NCBI RefSeq assembly: GCF_014284305.1 | Contig: NZ_JACOFW010000005.1 | Coordinates: forward strand, 124,001-188,000 | DNA length: 64,000 nt | Direction of reading: 5' to 3' | From: Affinundibacterium seohonense | Lineage (GTDB): Bacteria > Pseudomonadota > Gammaproteobacteria > Burkholderiales > Burkholderiaceae_D | In this document: in pieces, positions 48,646 to 57,137 of the stretch | Layout: each line of letters starts with the position of its first letter | How positions within the stretch are numbered: position 1 is the first letter of the stretch | Made by a program: the position numbers and the translations under genes | Notes under the pieces: generated by a model | Told to the model about the DNA's origin: nothing | What the model saw: the letters and a program-made list of their open reading frames with translations, nothing else | The model's database searches: none

Positions 48646-49647
48646 TCATAATTGCGAATATATCAAAGTGTTTTTCGCGAAAATCCGACCCAATTCCGCT
48701 TTAATTTCACAAGGCCCAAGCACCTCCACATCCTCCCCAAACCCCAACAACCACCAACGAAACCGCCGGTTATCAAGTACCGTCGCAGTCACTTCCAAAG
48801 TCTGCTCATCGATCTCATTCACTTGCTGATCGGCAGAAAGAGGCGTCTCTTTAAGATGAAACCCTGCACCGTTATAGAAGCGCAGCACAACCTTGATCTC
48901 TGGCGCGTCACCACTAAAGCCGAACGCGCCGCTGGCGATGTAGGCGTCGAGGTCGAAGTCTTTGGGCTTGTTGGTCTTAGTTGGAAGCATTTCTGCTTTA
49001 TGAATACGGTGCAGTGCGATGATACGTTCCGCTTCACGGCCTTCAAAATTCACCACTAAATACTGCGCTGCGCCGTGCTCGACTAAACCCAATAGATTGA
49101 TGACGTATTCTTTCGGCTCTGGCTTACCTTGGGCTTGGTAGTGAACGCGTAATTGATGATCACGCAGCAGCGCCGCGTGCACTTCTTTTTGCACCTCGTG
49201 AGGCACGTGCGGCTTCATCAATGGTTGGTTTGCTGGCACGGTGCGTATTTTGTCGGGCCACGAGCGAATTGCACTTTTGGTGATGCCACTTGATAGTGTG
49301 CGTTTGGCTTCTTGAAAATACGGCCCGAGGTCCTGCGCCAAGCTTTGAGGCAGCAATTGCTCAGCAAATTGTTTGAGCATGATGAAGCTCACCGCCTCTG
49401 CTTCACTCAATCCAGGAAAGAGGTTGATCGCCACGCCTTGCGAATACTTCCACCACAAGGAGTTTTCTTTTTCGTCGGTGATGATGGGATACGCACATGA
49501 GAGGCTTTGCAAGTCACGCTCCACCGTACGCTTCGACATGGTGTGACCGAGTTGCTCTAATTTTTGGTGCACTTCACTTGTTTTGAGCGCGCGGTCTTTC
49601 GACAGCATCTTCAAAATATCAAACTGGCGCTTCAATGCTTCTGACAT
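48646..49647 (-). CDS. WYL-domain transcriptional regulator
   Basis: 333 residues. An N-terminal winged helix-turn-helix (residues 1-60; KTSEVHQKLEQLGHTMSKRT, VERDLQSLS) is followed by a WYL domain (residues about 150-230; LRVHYQA, NLLGLVEHGAAQYLVV) and a C-terminal dimerisation region. WYL repressors such as BrxR and CapW control anti-phage genes. It is divergent from the NERD-helicase gene and about 280 bp upstream of the RHH-led operon, so it may control either or both. An ATG with GGAGAGTG upstream supports the start. Confidence 0.85.
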   Translation of the reverse strand: MSEALKRQFDILKMLSKDRALKTSEVHQKLEQLGHTMSKRTVERDLQSLSCAYPIITDEKENSLWWKYSQGVAINLFPGLSEAEAVSFIMLKQFAEQLLPQSLAQDLGPYFQEAKRTLSSGITKSAIRSWPDKIRTVPANQPLMKPHVPHEVQKEVHAALLRDHQLRVHYQAQGKPEPKEYVINLLGLVEHGAAQYLVVNFEGREAERIIALHRIHKAEMLPTKTNKPKDFDLDAYIASGAFGFSGDAPEIKVVLRFYNGAGFHLKETPLSADQQVNEIDEQTLEVTATVLDNRRFRWWLLGFGEDVEVLGPCEIKAELGRIFAKNTLIYSQL

Positions 49648-49798
49648 GCACTCTCCAAAACATAGTGTTCAACAAAAATACATACCAAACCAAAAATCGC
49701 CGCTCATCATAGGCGATGACTCCACGTGTTGACTAGACGCATTTGCAGTTATCTGACAATTATTTTTCATAGATCAGATCAGGTCATTTTCCACTCTA

Positions 49799-49856
49799 TT
49801 TTTACACGTAAAAAATCAATACAAATTAGTGTTTACGCGTAAATCACGTATGTGAT
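49799..49856. promoter_or_regulatory. Three adjacent palindromes in a divergent promoter
   Basis: TTTTTAC-AC-GTAAAAA (49799-49814) and TTTAC-GC-GTAAA (49832-49843) share the TTTAC-NN-GTAAA dyad with centres 31 bp apart, about three helical turns, so they would face the same side. ATCAC-GTAT-GTGAT (49843-49856) overlaps the second. They lie between the WYL regulator and the NERD-helicase gene and are good candidates for WYL-protein operators. Confidence 0.65.
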
Positions 49857-49981
49857 TTTTTATGTCATTATGGTTGCATAGCGCGAGCTTGAACTATGTC
49901 AATTGAAACAGAAAAAAGTTCAACGATAATCGATAGTTGCGACAAATAATGTCGCATGCCGTAGATGAGAGATGATAAAAG

Positions 49982-51610
49982 ATGGCAGTAATTTTTCCGA
50001 CAAACTTAAAGTATCAACGCGCACATGGCGGTATATTTCGAGAAATCGAAGTGGTTCAACATTTAGCAAGCGCGCTACCTGATGGCTTCGAAATCTATCA
50101 CTCCGTTATTACCCATAACATCACTAATTCTTACGACCAATTCAATGAGATTGATATAGTCATTGTGGACCCCATCGGCAAGTTGCTTTTGATGGAGGTA
50201 AAAGCCGGCGATGTTGCTGTGCGAAACGGCAGTCTATTCAAATTGTACGACAACGAAGAGCGCGATATTTCGCGACAGCGCCACTATCAATACAGCGCAA
50301 TGCGATCACGACTCGATGCGGCAGGCCTCTCAACGACTATGACTTCGTGCTTGGTATTGCCAGACTACACGTTTCTCGACGACCATATTGTTGCGATGCC
50401 AAACGATAGGATTATCGATACATCACGATTTAAGCTGATCGGTCACTACGTACGCGAGTTTCTAAATGCAGGCCATGGCTGCAACGATATTGAGAAACTT
50501 CGTCATTTCTTACGCAACGAATTTCACGTTTCCTTATCCCTAGATGTACTACACGAACAAATTTCAAACACAGTACACCACTTATCTGATGGGCTGGCAA
50601 CATGGGTGCCTCGTATTCAAGCTCCAGAACAGATCTATCGGATTTCAGCCACTGCTGGCTCAGGAAAGACCCAATTGGCTCTCAGCCTATTAGAAGAATC
50701 CTGCGTCAAGATGCAAAGTGCTGCATACGTTTGCTATAACCGTCCTTTGGCCGATCATCTACGTACGATTGCTCCGACGCGACCGCTGATCACCAATTTT
50801 CACGAGCTATGCGTCGAACATTATCGGCGTCACGTTGGAGTACCTAACTTCTTATCGGCAGATTTCTTTGATCAGGCGGTCGTTAGCTTTATCGAACAAA
50901 GTGAAAACTTCTCGCCACGATGGGATCTTCTCATCATCGACGAGGCACAGGATTTCGATCCTGATTGGATGACTGCACTGTGCGCACAACTAAAAGACGA
51001 TGGCCGCCTCTATGTGCTCTAGGACGATGATCAGCGACTATATAAAAGACCTTCTTTTGATTTACCCAACACCACGCAGATCACATGTGATGACAATTAT
51101 CGTAGTCCGCAGATCTTGTGTGCATTGATTAATGTGTGGAGACTATCGGCACGTCCCATCAACAGTAAGAATCCGTTTAAGGGCGAAGTTCCTGAGTTTT
51201 ATCGTTACAGTAACGAGCGCGACTTAATCAAGCAAACCGAAAATGCCATTAATAAATTACTGCAACGCGGCTTCGATGCCAAAGATATCGTTGTACTCAG
51301 CAGCAGAGGACGTCAACGCTCACAGTTATTGGCCTTAGAGACAATTGGTCAATATCGCTTACAGCATTTCACCGGGAAATACACTATGGACGGTGATCCG
51401 ATTTGGAACGAAGGCGAGATCTTAGTAGATTCGATATATCGATTCAAAGGCCGTAGTGCCGCTGCTGTTATTATCAGCGAACTTGATTTTAGCGAGTTGA
51501 CCCTAATGGAAAAACGCAAACTTTTCGTTGGCATCACTAGGGCGCAAATGAGTTTGAGTTTTGTATTGACGAAACAGGCGGAGGCTGTGCTTGCGGCACA
51601 GATCGCTTGA
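49982..51610 (+). pseudogene. NERD nuclease-UvrD-like helicase, interrupted by one TAG
   Basis: The frame encodes 542 codons broken only by TAG at 51020-51022. The N-terminal NERD domain shows the PD-(D/E)xK pattern (NEIDIVIVD with D58; LLLMEVKAGD with E72, K74). A superfamily 1 helicase follows: Walker A TAGSGKT (residues 224-230), Walker B LLIIDEAQDFDP, then LYVL-stop-DDDQRLYKR, where relatives usually have a residue such as Glu or Gly, and late motifs DSIYRFKG and FVGITRAQ. The rest is undamaged, so the mutation is recent, or a sequencing error, or read through. Nuclease-helicase fusions of this kind are known in phage defence. Confidence 0.8.
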
Positions 51611-51746
51611 ATTTAATGTTAAAGCGCAACGATATTCCAAATGGAAAACGAATTGGCCACTCAATGTACGCTATATGATGTTCAATCTTAAAAGATAACT
51701 TCGTAGAGTATCTAAAACTTATAAACAAAAAAAGGTAAGCAAAGAA

Positions 51747-52658
51747 ATGACAACTTCCCCAAGCTGGGTCCGCTTTTTCAAAGTCACCTTAATCTTAATC
51801 GTCGCAGGACTTGTTGTCACATCGTTTAGGGGGACTTTCAGAGCCGATGCAGATGAATACGTCAACCAATCTCTAAAACAAGGTGTCTCTGTCTACGCGA
51901 CTGCTAGAGCCACAAATGCCATTATTTCCGTTGCAAAAACAGCTCATACCCCAATCGCGGATTTTGGGGAGATGCTCGACCCGATTGATGATTTAGTCGA
52001 GAGATTTTCAACTCTCTTAGAAATTTCAATCGGCTCATTGATTCTCCAAAAGATGTTACTTGAAATCACAAGCCATATAGCGTTTAGTTACGCGCTTGCC
52101 TGCTCTGGATTTTTCTTCATCCTAAGCCTCTTCGCATTCAAGCCCTTCCTTCGATCTGCTACATCGAGAATATTTTTTACACTAGTTTTTTGCCGCTTCT
52201 CTATCCTTGCCGTATTACTACTCAATGGCCTTATCTCGGAGACATTCATAACGAAGAAGATTGAAGTCGAGGCTAAGAACGTGGCTCAAATCCAAGAACA
52301 AACCACAAAATTCGTCGATTCGAAGTCTTCGGTTGCGCAGCTGTCAGCCAATAGCCCTCAGCCAAATAGTCTCCTAGAAAGCGCAGGAAGAGTGCTAGCC
52401 GAAATAAAACAAGTAACAATAGATCCAATATTGAACATATGGAATAAATTTGATTTTCAAAAGATCAAAGCAAACCTTGATAAGGCTGTGGAAAGCATGT
52501 TGCAACTAATGACACTGTTCTTTCTAAAGACAATACTTTTGCCAATTCTCTTTTTCTTTGGATTTAAGAAATTCATTACGGGTATCTGGCGCATGCAATT
52601 GGGTAAAGAATCGGCATTATTCGTGCCAGAGGGACGAATGGTGTCTCACACAAACTGA
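51747..52658 (+). CDS. Unknown membrane protein
   Basis: 303 residues with a first membrane helix at residues about 10-27, two more around 110-165 (SYALACSGFFFILSLFAFKP; IFFTLVFCRFSILAVLLLNG) and one near 253-277 (FFLKTILLPILFFFGF). The loops are polar with a possible amphipathic stretch around 215-250. AAAAAAAGG lies ahead of the start. No family recognised; it follows the interrupted nuclease-helicase by 137 bases. Confidence 0.6.
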   Translation: MTTSPSWVRFFKVTLILIVAGLVVTSFRGTFRADADEYVNQSLKQGVSVYATARATNAIISVAKTAHTPIADFGEMLDPIDDLVERFSTLLEISIGSLILQKMLLEITSHIAFSYALACSGFFFILSLFAFKPFLRSATSRIFFTLVFCRFSILAVLLLNGLISETFITKKIEVEAKNVAQIQEQTTKFVDSKSSVAQLSANSPQPNSLLESAGRVLAEIKQVTIDPILNIWNKFDFQKIKANLDKAVESMLQLMTLFFLKTILLPILFFFGFKKFITGIWRMQLGKESALFVPEGRMVSHTN

Positions 52659-52842
52659 TTTTTATGCCCAATTTTAGGAAACAAGTCCATTGATGCGCAT
52701 CGAATTTTGACCAGGTGAGAATGACCATCGACGCTCTCCAAGTATCTGGAAGTGTCATGTCGTCACAAAAGCAACAGCATTCTTTACCACGATGCCTATT
52801 TGATCGAATGATGCAGAAGGAACGAATAACAATCAGCTCGTT

Positions 52843-53175
52843 TCATCTACGTAGAACAATAATCAAAAGATAGAACGCGATTCGTAGTACTGCAATGGCT
52901 CCAACTATCACAAAGATACTCGCTCGGGACGCACTCAAGACTCCTAGTGGAACATAAGTAACGAGGGCATACAGAAAGCCTCCAGCGAGCGTCGCCGAAG
53001 CGAGTGTTGTTGTTATCAGCCACAAAACAGATCTCGAAAATTTCTGCGAATTTTCTGCATTCGAAACTGATAGCTTTAATCGCCAGCTCACTGGCAGCAA
53101 CCAGAGAAACGGACGCCAATACTCATCCCAAGCCTCAACCGCCGATTCCTTAATTGTTTGCCAAATTTGAGTCAT
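52843..53175 (-). CDS. Small membrane protein
   Basis: 110 residues with a good GGGAGAATCG ribosome binding site. The N-terminus is Trp-rich and amphipathic (WDEYWRPFLWLLPVSW), then two membrane helices at residues about 50-75 and 82-107 end in LRR. Unknown function. It points towards the 303-residue membrane protein, with 184 bases between their stops. Confidence 0.55.
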   Translation of the reverse strand: MTQIWQTIKESAVEAWDEYWRPFLWLLPVSWRLKLSVSNAENSQKFSRSVLWLITTTLASATLAGGFLYALVTYVPLGVLSASRASIFVIVGAIAVLRIAFYLLIIVLRR

Positions 53176-53370
53176 ACGATTCTCCCTTTTTATCTTCGAA
53201 AATGAGTACTATCAAAATGAGGTTTAACGTTCTCAATGGTCGGGTAGCTAATGACCCCTAATAGGTAATACTTTCTCACAACGCAAACTTTTCGCAACTC
53301 CTATTGCACTTGATTTGGCCTCAAACCAGAGTACATTCTTAATGTTGGAATCAATATATAAGATAAAAAT

Positions 53371-53607
53371 ATGTCCTTGCCTCTATCCGATTATTCTAAA
53401 GAGCTTTTACGCCACCTCGCCGAGAATCTGAAAATATCAGAAACCGAGATTTTAGCAATCGCGATTCAACGGCTTCACAACGAGGTCTTTATCAAACAAG
53501 AGCCAGATGACGGTCCGTTATCCGACGAGTATCGTGCTTATTTGCAAGAGCGCGCAGATAAAGAAATGAAGCACCCTGTCGTATTCACTCAATCCTTATT
53601 TGACTAG
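53371..53607 (+). CDS. Small antitoxin-like protein
   Basis: 78 residues. The first half (SKELLRHLAENLKISETEIL, then AIAIQRLHNE) looks like a ribbon-helix-helix or similar DNA-binding start and the second half is acidic, as in many antitoxins. No toxin gene follows: only a 24-codon open frame before a stop. It may be an orphan antitoxin or a regulator. Confidence 0.5.
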   Translation: MSLPLSDYSKELLRHLAENLKISETEILAIAIQRLHNEVFIKQEPDDGPLSDEYRAYLQERADKEMKHPVVFTQSLFD

Positions 53608-53754
53608 ATGAATCTAGTCTCACAAATTGCATCATATCCTGCTCGTATTGTGATCAGGATGGGTGGGGATCTATGCGCTGTTTAACGATGTGATAAAAAA
53701 TATCGAGTCTCGGGAACCATTCGCCCAAAGCGCTCACAAATTTATTGCCTAGAA

Positions 53755-53769
53755 TGTCCTAATAGGACA
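53755..53769. promoter_or_regulatory. Perfect palindrome TGTCCTA-A-TAGGACA
   Basis: A 7-bp perfect dyad around one base, 121 bases before the start at 53890, in an otherwise empty gap (53608-53889). It has the look of an operator for the two-gene unit that follows. Confidence 0.45.
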
Positions 53770-53889
53770 ATCAAGACTATCTATAGTCGTGCTGGGAAAT
53801 TTACTTCTACGCTTCATGACTTAGCACTTGACGAGTAATCGTCTCGTGTTAATTTTGATCAACCATCTCGACAATTTCAAGGTTGATCT

Positions 53890-54213
53890 ATGAATGAAGC
53901 ACTTACAAAACATCTGAAAATCAGTCAGTTACCTGCCAGTTTTTGGGTTGAGAATGATTCGAGAAGTGTCATTGCCATGGTGCGTGGTGCTGGCGATGGT
54001 AGGCATCTGATCTACCTCACTTTCTTACTAATCAGTCGATATGTCGAGTCGCCACCAAGCATGGAGCAGACAATGTCTCGCTATGCAGATGTTCTTCAAA
54101 GTTCGCAGCGCCTTCAAAAATTTAATACAGATCGCCGTCATCTTGGACCTTTAGTATTTCTACACTATGGATTTGTACTGCTCTTTATCGTACTAAAGGG
54201 AAAGAAAAAATGA
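53890..54213 (+). CDS. Small protein coupled to the zinc-ribbon membrane protein
   Basis: 107 residues, no family recognised. The first ~45 residues contain a mixed alpha/beta pattern (PASFWVENDSRSVIAMVRGA), the middle is helical, and the C-terminus is hydrophobic (PLVFLHYGFVLLFIVLKG) followed by KKK. AAGGTTGATCT precedes the start. Its stop overlaps the next start (ATGA), so the two products probably work together. Confidence 0.55.
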   Translation: MNEALTKHLKISQLPASFWVENDSRSVIAMVRGAGDGRHLIYLTFLLISRYVESPPSMEQTMSRYADVLQSSQRLQKFNTDRRHLGPLVFLHYGFVLLFIVLKGKKK

Positions 54214-55862
54214 ACCAGACTTACGACTCACAAATGTATCTTTCAAACGCAGTCACGACTTTGACCGAGTTTGTATCGCAATCAACAGGAACAGTAGGCG
54301 CCATTGTTTACATTGAAGACTTTGACTTTCATTCTGTTAGCTTCGAAGTCATCGAAGAATTCGAACTCTATCTTTTGAATAACACCAAATGCTTTACTGG
54401 CAGAGTTGCTGTCGATGAATATGATAGCTTTGTAGTCAATAACATTGATCGCTATCATCATCTCTGCAATGACTTGCTGCAATTTGAGCAGTCCAGCTCT
54501 GAAGTTCTGAACGAGTGCAAAACGACAATCAGCAAATTCGCATTTGCACAGTTCTCATCTCAACGGCGAGAGATTTCCGTACATCACAATCAACATCGCA
54601 TTGTGCATCACTGCACGTGTCACATCTGCGCGGGCGATGGCGCGATCGCCTGCCCTTCGTGCGACACTACACAATACGAGCAATGCTACTCCTGCGGAGG
54701 TCACGGCAATCGCACATGTCAACACTGTGGCGGATGTGGATATCATATTGAGGTAGCGTACGATAGAGATTCAAGAGGGGAATCAGTGCGCCAAGAGATG
54801 GTCGTGTCGTGCTACTGCAATGGTGGGCGAAACACCTGTTCTAGCTGTGGAGGATGCGGAGAAACTCCTTGCACTACTTGCTCCAACGGCTATGTAAGCT
54901 GCACCAATTGCGACTCTACTGGATGGATATCGGAAGTTTTCTCAGTTAGTACTCGCGCAAACTACGAAATCTCTCACCGCGATACAACAGGCAGCGTACT
55001 TGATCGCATTAATTGCCTGTCCAACCAATTTATCGACAATCTTGGATTTCAGTCTCTCTCAGCTGACCATGCGCAATTATTGGATCGAGTTTTTGTTATA
55101 GACAAGGAGCAAACTACAATTCGGCTGATATCCCATTTTGCGGCACCGTCAATAACGCTTTGCACGACGGTTGCTCACGGCGATCACCGGCAGAATGCTA
55201 CCGTCGAGATTTTTGGCGCAAAGTACTTTCTTCTGGACGCAGATAACATCCTTGGACCAACAGTCATGTGTCGATCTCTTGATCTTGCAAGATCGCGCAA
55301 GGGTCTAAGAAATGCGTTTCACAATCAGAGTCGAAGAACACTTTATGACGCAATTGCACAAATGCTTTCGCTCCCGATTGTGCAAAAAATATTTATGCTT
55401 CACTCCGAGGATCAGGCTAAATCATATGAGACCATCTCAAAATTAGTTCAATCCAGCGTCGCGCCTGATTTGATCGAAAAAATGATTGCCGATACAAAAA
55501 CGCTTTTTGCCTTCATTAACCTGCGGCGATTCACGCTCGTAACGTTGGGTAGCCTACTGGGATATATCCTTTTCGGGTTGTCACTTTTCTTCAATCAGCG
55601 TGTTCATCACCTTGAGTCAGTGTTTAGCAAGCTCGGCGAAAACATTGTTTTCAACTTCACTACTATCACTTACTTCCCATGCGTGCTGCTCGGCATTCTG
55701 GTGTGTGAGAATTTTCTAAACAGTAGGCGGATGAAACAAGTCTTTTGCAATCAATATTTGTTGGCGCGACAGATTCAATCGATTGCTACACTGGGAGCAT
55801 TTCATTCAAGATTCTTTATCGCTTTATTGACATTTTTGGTGGTTTTCTTTTTAGCGCTATAG
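54210..55862 (+). CDS. Membrane protein with DnaJ-like cysteine-rich repeats
   Basis: 550 residues. Residues about 135-236 contain a run of CxxC and CxxCxGxG-like units (CHICAGDG, CPSC, CYSCGGHG, CQHCGGCG, CSSCGGCG, CTTC, CTNC), very like the zinc-binding region of DnaJ but with more units and no J domain. The N-terminal 130 residues and the 240-420 region are unfamiliar. The last 130 residues hold about three membrane helices (LVTLGSLLGYILFGLSLFF; YFPCVLLGILVCENF; FIALLTFLVVFFLAL). It may be a membrane-bound zinc-finger chaperone- or sensor-like protein. It overlaps the 107-residue gene by 4 bases. Confidence 0.7.
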   Translation: MNQTYDSQMYLSNAVTTLTEFVSQSTGTVGAIVYIEDFDFHSVSFEVIEEFELYLLNNTKCFTGRVAVDEYDSFVVNNIDRYHHLCNDLLQFEQSSSEVLNECKTTISKFAFAQFSSQRREISVHHNQHRIVHHCTCHICAGDGAIACPSCDTTQYEQCYSCGGHGNRTCQHCGGCGYHIEVAYDRDSRGESVRQEMVVSCYCNGGRNTCSSCGGCGETPCTTCSNGYVSCTNCDSTGWISEVFSVSTRANYEISHRDTTGSVLDRINCLSNQFIDNLGFQSLSADHAQLLDRVFVIDKEQTTIRLISHFAAPSITLCTTVAHGDHRQNATVEIFGAKYFLLDADNILGPTVMCRSLDLARSRKGLRNAFHNQSRRTLYDAIAQMLSLPIVQKIFMLHSEDQAKSYETISKLVQSSVAPDLIEKMIADTKTLFAFINLRRFTLVTLGSLLGYILFGLSLFFNQRVHHLESVFSKLGENIVFNFTTITYFPCVLLGILVCENFLNSRRMKQVFCNQYLLARQIQSIATLGAFHSRFFIALLTFLVVFFLAL

Positions 55863-56343
55863 GATCTTCCCATCTCTAGAGATGTTCACGCGCTTCGCTA
55901 GACGAGCATTCTCAACGTAGTATGTGCGAAAAACACGACACCAACGTTGCGAAATTTGCGGGACAGGACTATTCTTGGGAAAACGAGCTGACGTAATCAG
56001 CATTATCATCAAAATCATTTCATCAAGTCGCCTACTTCAGATTGCAGATTTCACTGCGATCGACTCTATGGCTTCTACTTAACCAAGTGATGGTCGCGCC
56101 AGTCGTGTTCGATACACACTGCATCTTCATTTGGGTCGACATTCAAATTCGATCTTCACAGCAAAAATAACAAACTCGTGGTGTTCGCTGAACGCACTCA
56201 TCTTTTCTTCTTTGTTTTTGCCTGATCAACTATTGCCTTCTGCAATCAATCCCACACGAAAAGCCCTGCGGCTCAATCGTGCACGCCTCGCGCCCCCTTT
56301 TTTTACCGAACCAAAATTTACTTTTTTGAATATGGAGCAACAA
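55863..56343. other. 481-bp gap with a perfect palindrome
   Basis: CATCTCTAGAGATG (55871-55884) is a perfect 14-base palindrome 9 bases after the stop of the zinc-repeat gene. The open frame at 56131-56343 lacks family-like features and is only the upstream extension of the next gene. No other element is visible. Confidence 0.5.
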
Positions 56344-56745
56344 ATGAAAACCGATAAACAAAATCTAGTGCTGAATCCAACCAACTTAGTTAAAAAATCT
56401 CAATTCGTTCCGTTTCACCAAAAACTCAAGTGGATCATCGAGGAAAACGAGTCGACAGTTATCTTCTGTCCTGAAATCGATCAGTTTCCTAACAAATTTA
56501 TGCTTGCCAAAACTCTGGACGACTCATTTCACACATTGAGAAGAACACTCAAATTTGGCATTGTGGAACCACGTAACATCAAAACAAAGCATGTGAAGGC
56601 ACTTGTCTTTTTTTGGTACGACGATGGGGAATCCATTCGCGATATTGATCGAAAATTAGACGCCATCAAGATTCTTTGCCTTTGGCTGAACAAACCTGGC
56701 ATGGTCAAATCAGCCGATTTCTATTTAGCTGAGCGTGATCGTTGA
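56344..56745 (+). CDS. Hypothetical protein
   Basis: 133 residues, started at MKTDKQNLVLNPTN (56344), because GGAG sits 6 bases before this ATG; an ATG at 56332 is possible. It has an alternating alpha/beta pattern (STVIFCPEIDQFPNKFMLAK; HVKALVFFWYDDGESI) and ends LAERDR. No family recognised and no obvious partner. Confidence 0.5.
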   Translation: MKTDKQNLVLNPTNLVKKSQFVPFHQKLKWIIEENESTVIFCPEIDQFPNKFMLAKTLDDSFHTLRRTLKFGIVEPRNIKTKHVKALVFFWYDDGESIRDIDRKLDAIKILCLWLNKPGMVKSADFYLAERDR

Positions 56746-56802
56746 AATATAAATTTCAATACACGTAACGTAGATTGACGCAACTGTCTAAACTAATAAA
56801 GA

Positions 56803-56877
56803 GCGGACTTCTCCTGACTTTCTAAAACAATTTTTATCATTCAAGTTAAAATTGCTTGAAAGCTTGGGGAAGTCCAC
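56803..56877. repeat. Imperfect inverted repeat, possible MITE or IS remnant
   Basis: The left arm GCGGACTTCTCCTGACTTTC (to about 56836) pairs imperfectly with the complement of the right arm, GTGGACTTCCCCAAGCTTTC (56877 back to about 56845); both continue into CAATTTT. The arms are about 33 bases with a short loop. The word GTGGACTTCCCC recurs at 62030-62041. The rest of the gap 56746-57137 shows no gene. Confidence 0.5.
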
Positions 56878-57137
56878 TTCAATGATTTGCCAGAGCGTCG
56901 TTCAGACCCTTATTCGCTACAAATCTCATAAACAAAGAATCATAACTTGAGTCGAAATCCTGTTCAATACAGTCAGTTAAAAGTCTTCCGCCGTATGCTG
57001 TATTTTATTTTTGTAGTGAAGACGGCGCATAAAATTCCTCATCTTCGCCATCAATACAATCTTCTTAGAAAGTGTCAGCCAATCCTTTGAAAAAATTAGA
57101 AATCAGCACCAAATTATTGGTGGCACCAATTTGTGCA

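Noticed and set aside
53371-53769. A complete toxin-antitoxin pair at the 78-residue gene
   Set aside because: No toxin-sized open frame follows; only a 24-codon frame is present.
54600-54940. CRISPR-like or tandem DNA repeat in the zinc-repeat gene
   Set aside because: The repetition comes from Cys/Gly codons of the zinc motifs; unit length and sequence vary and no spacers exist.
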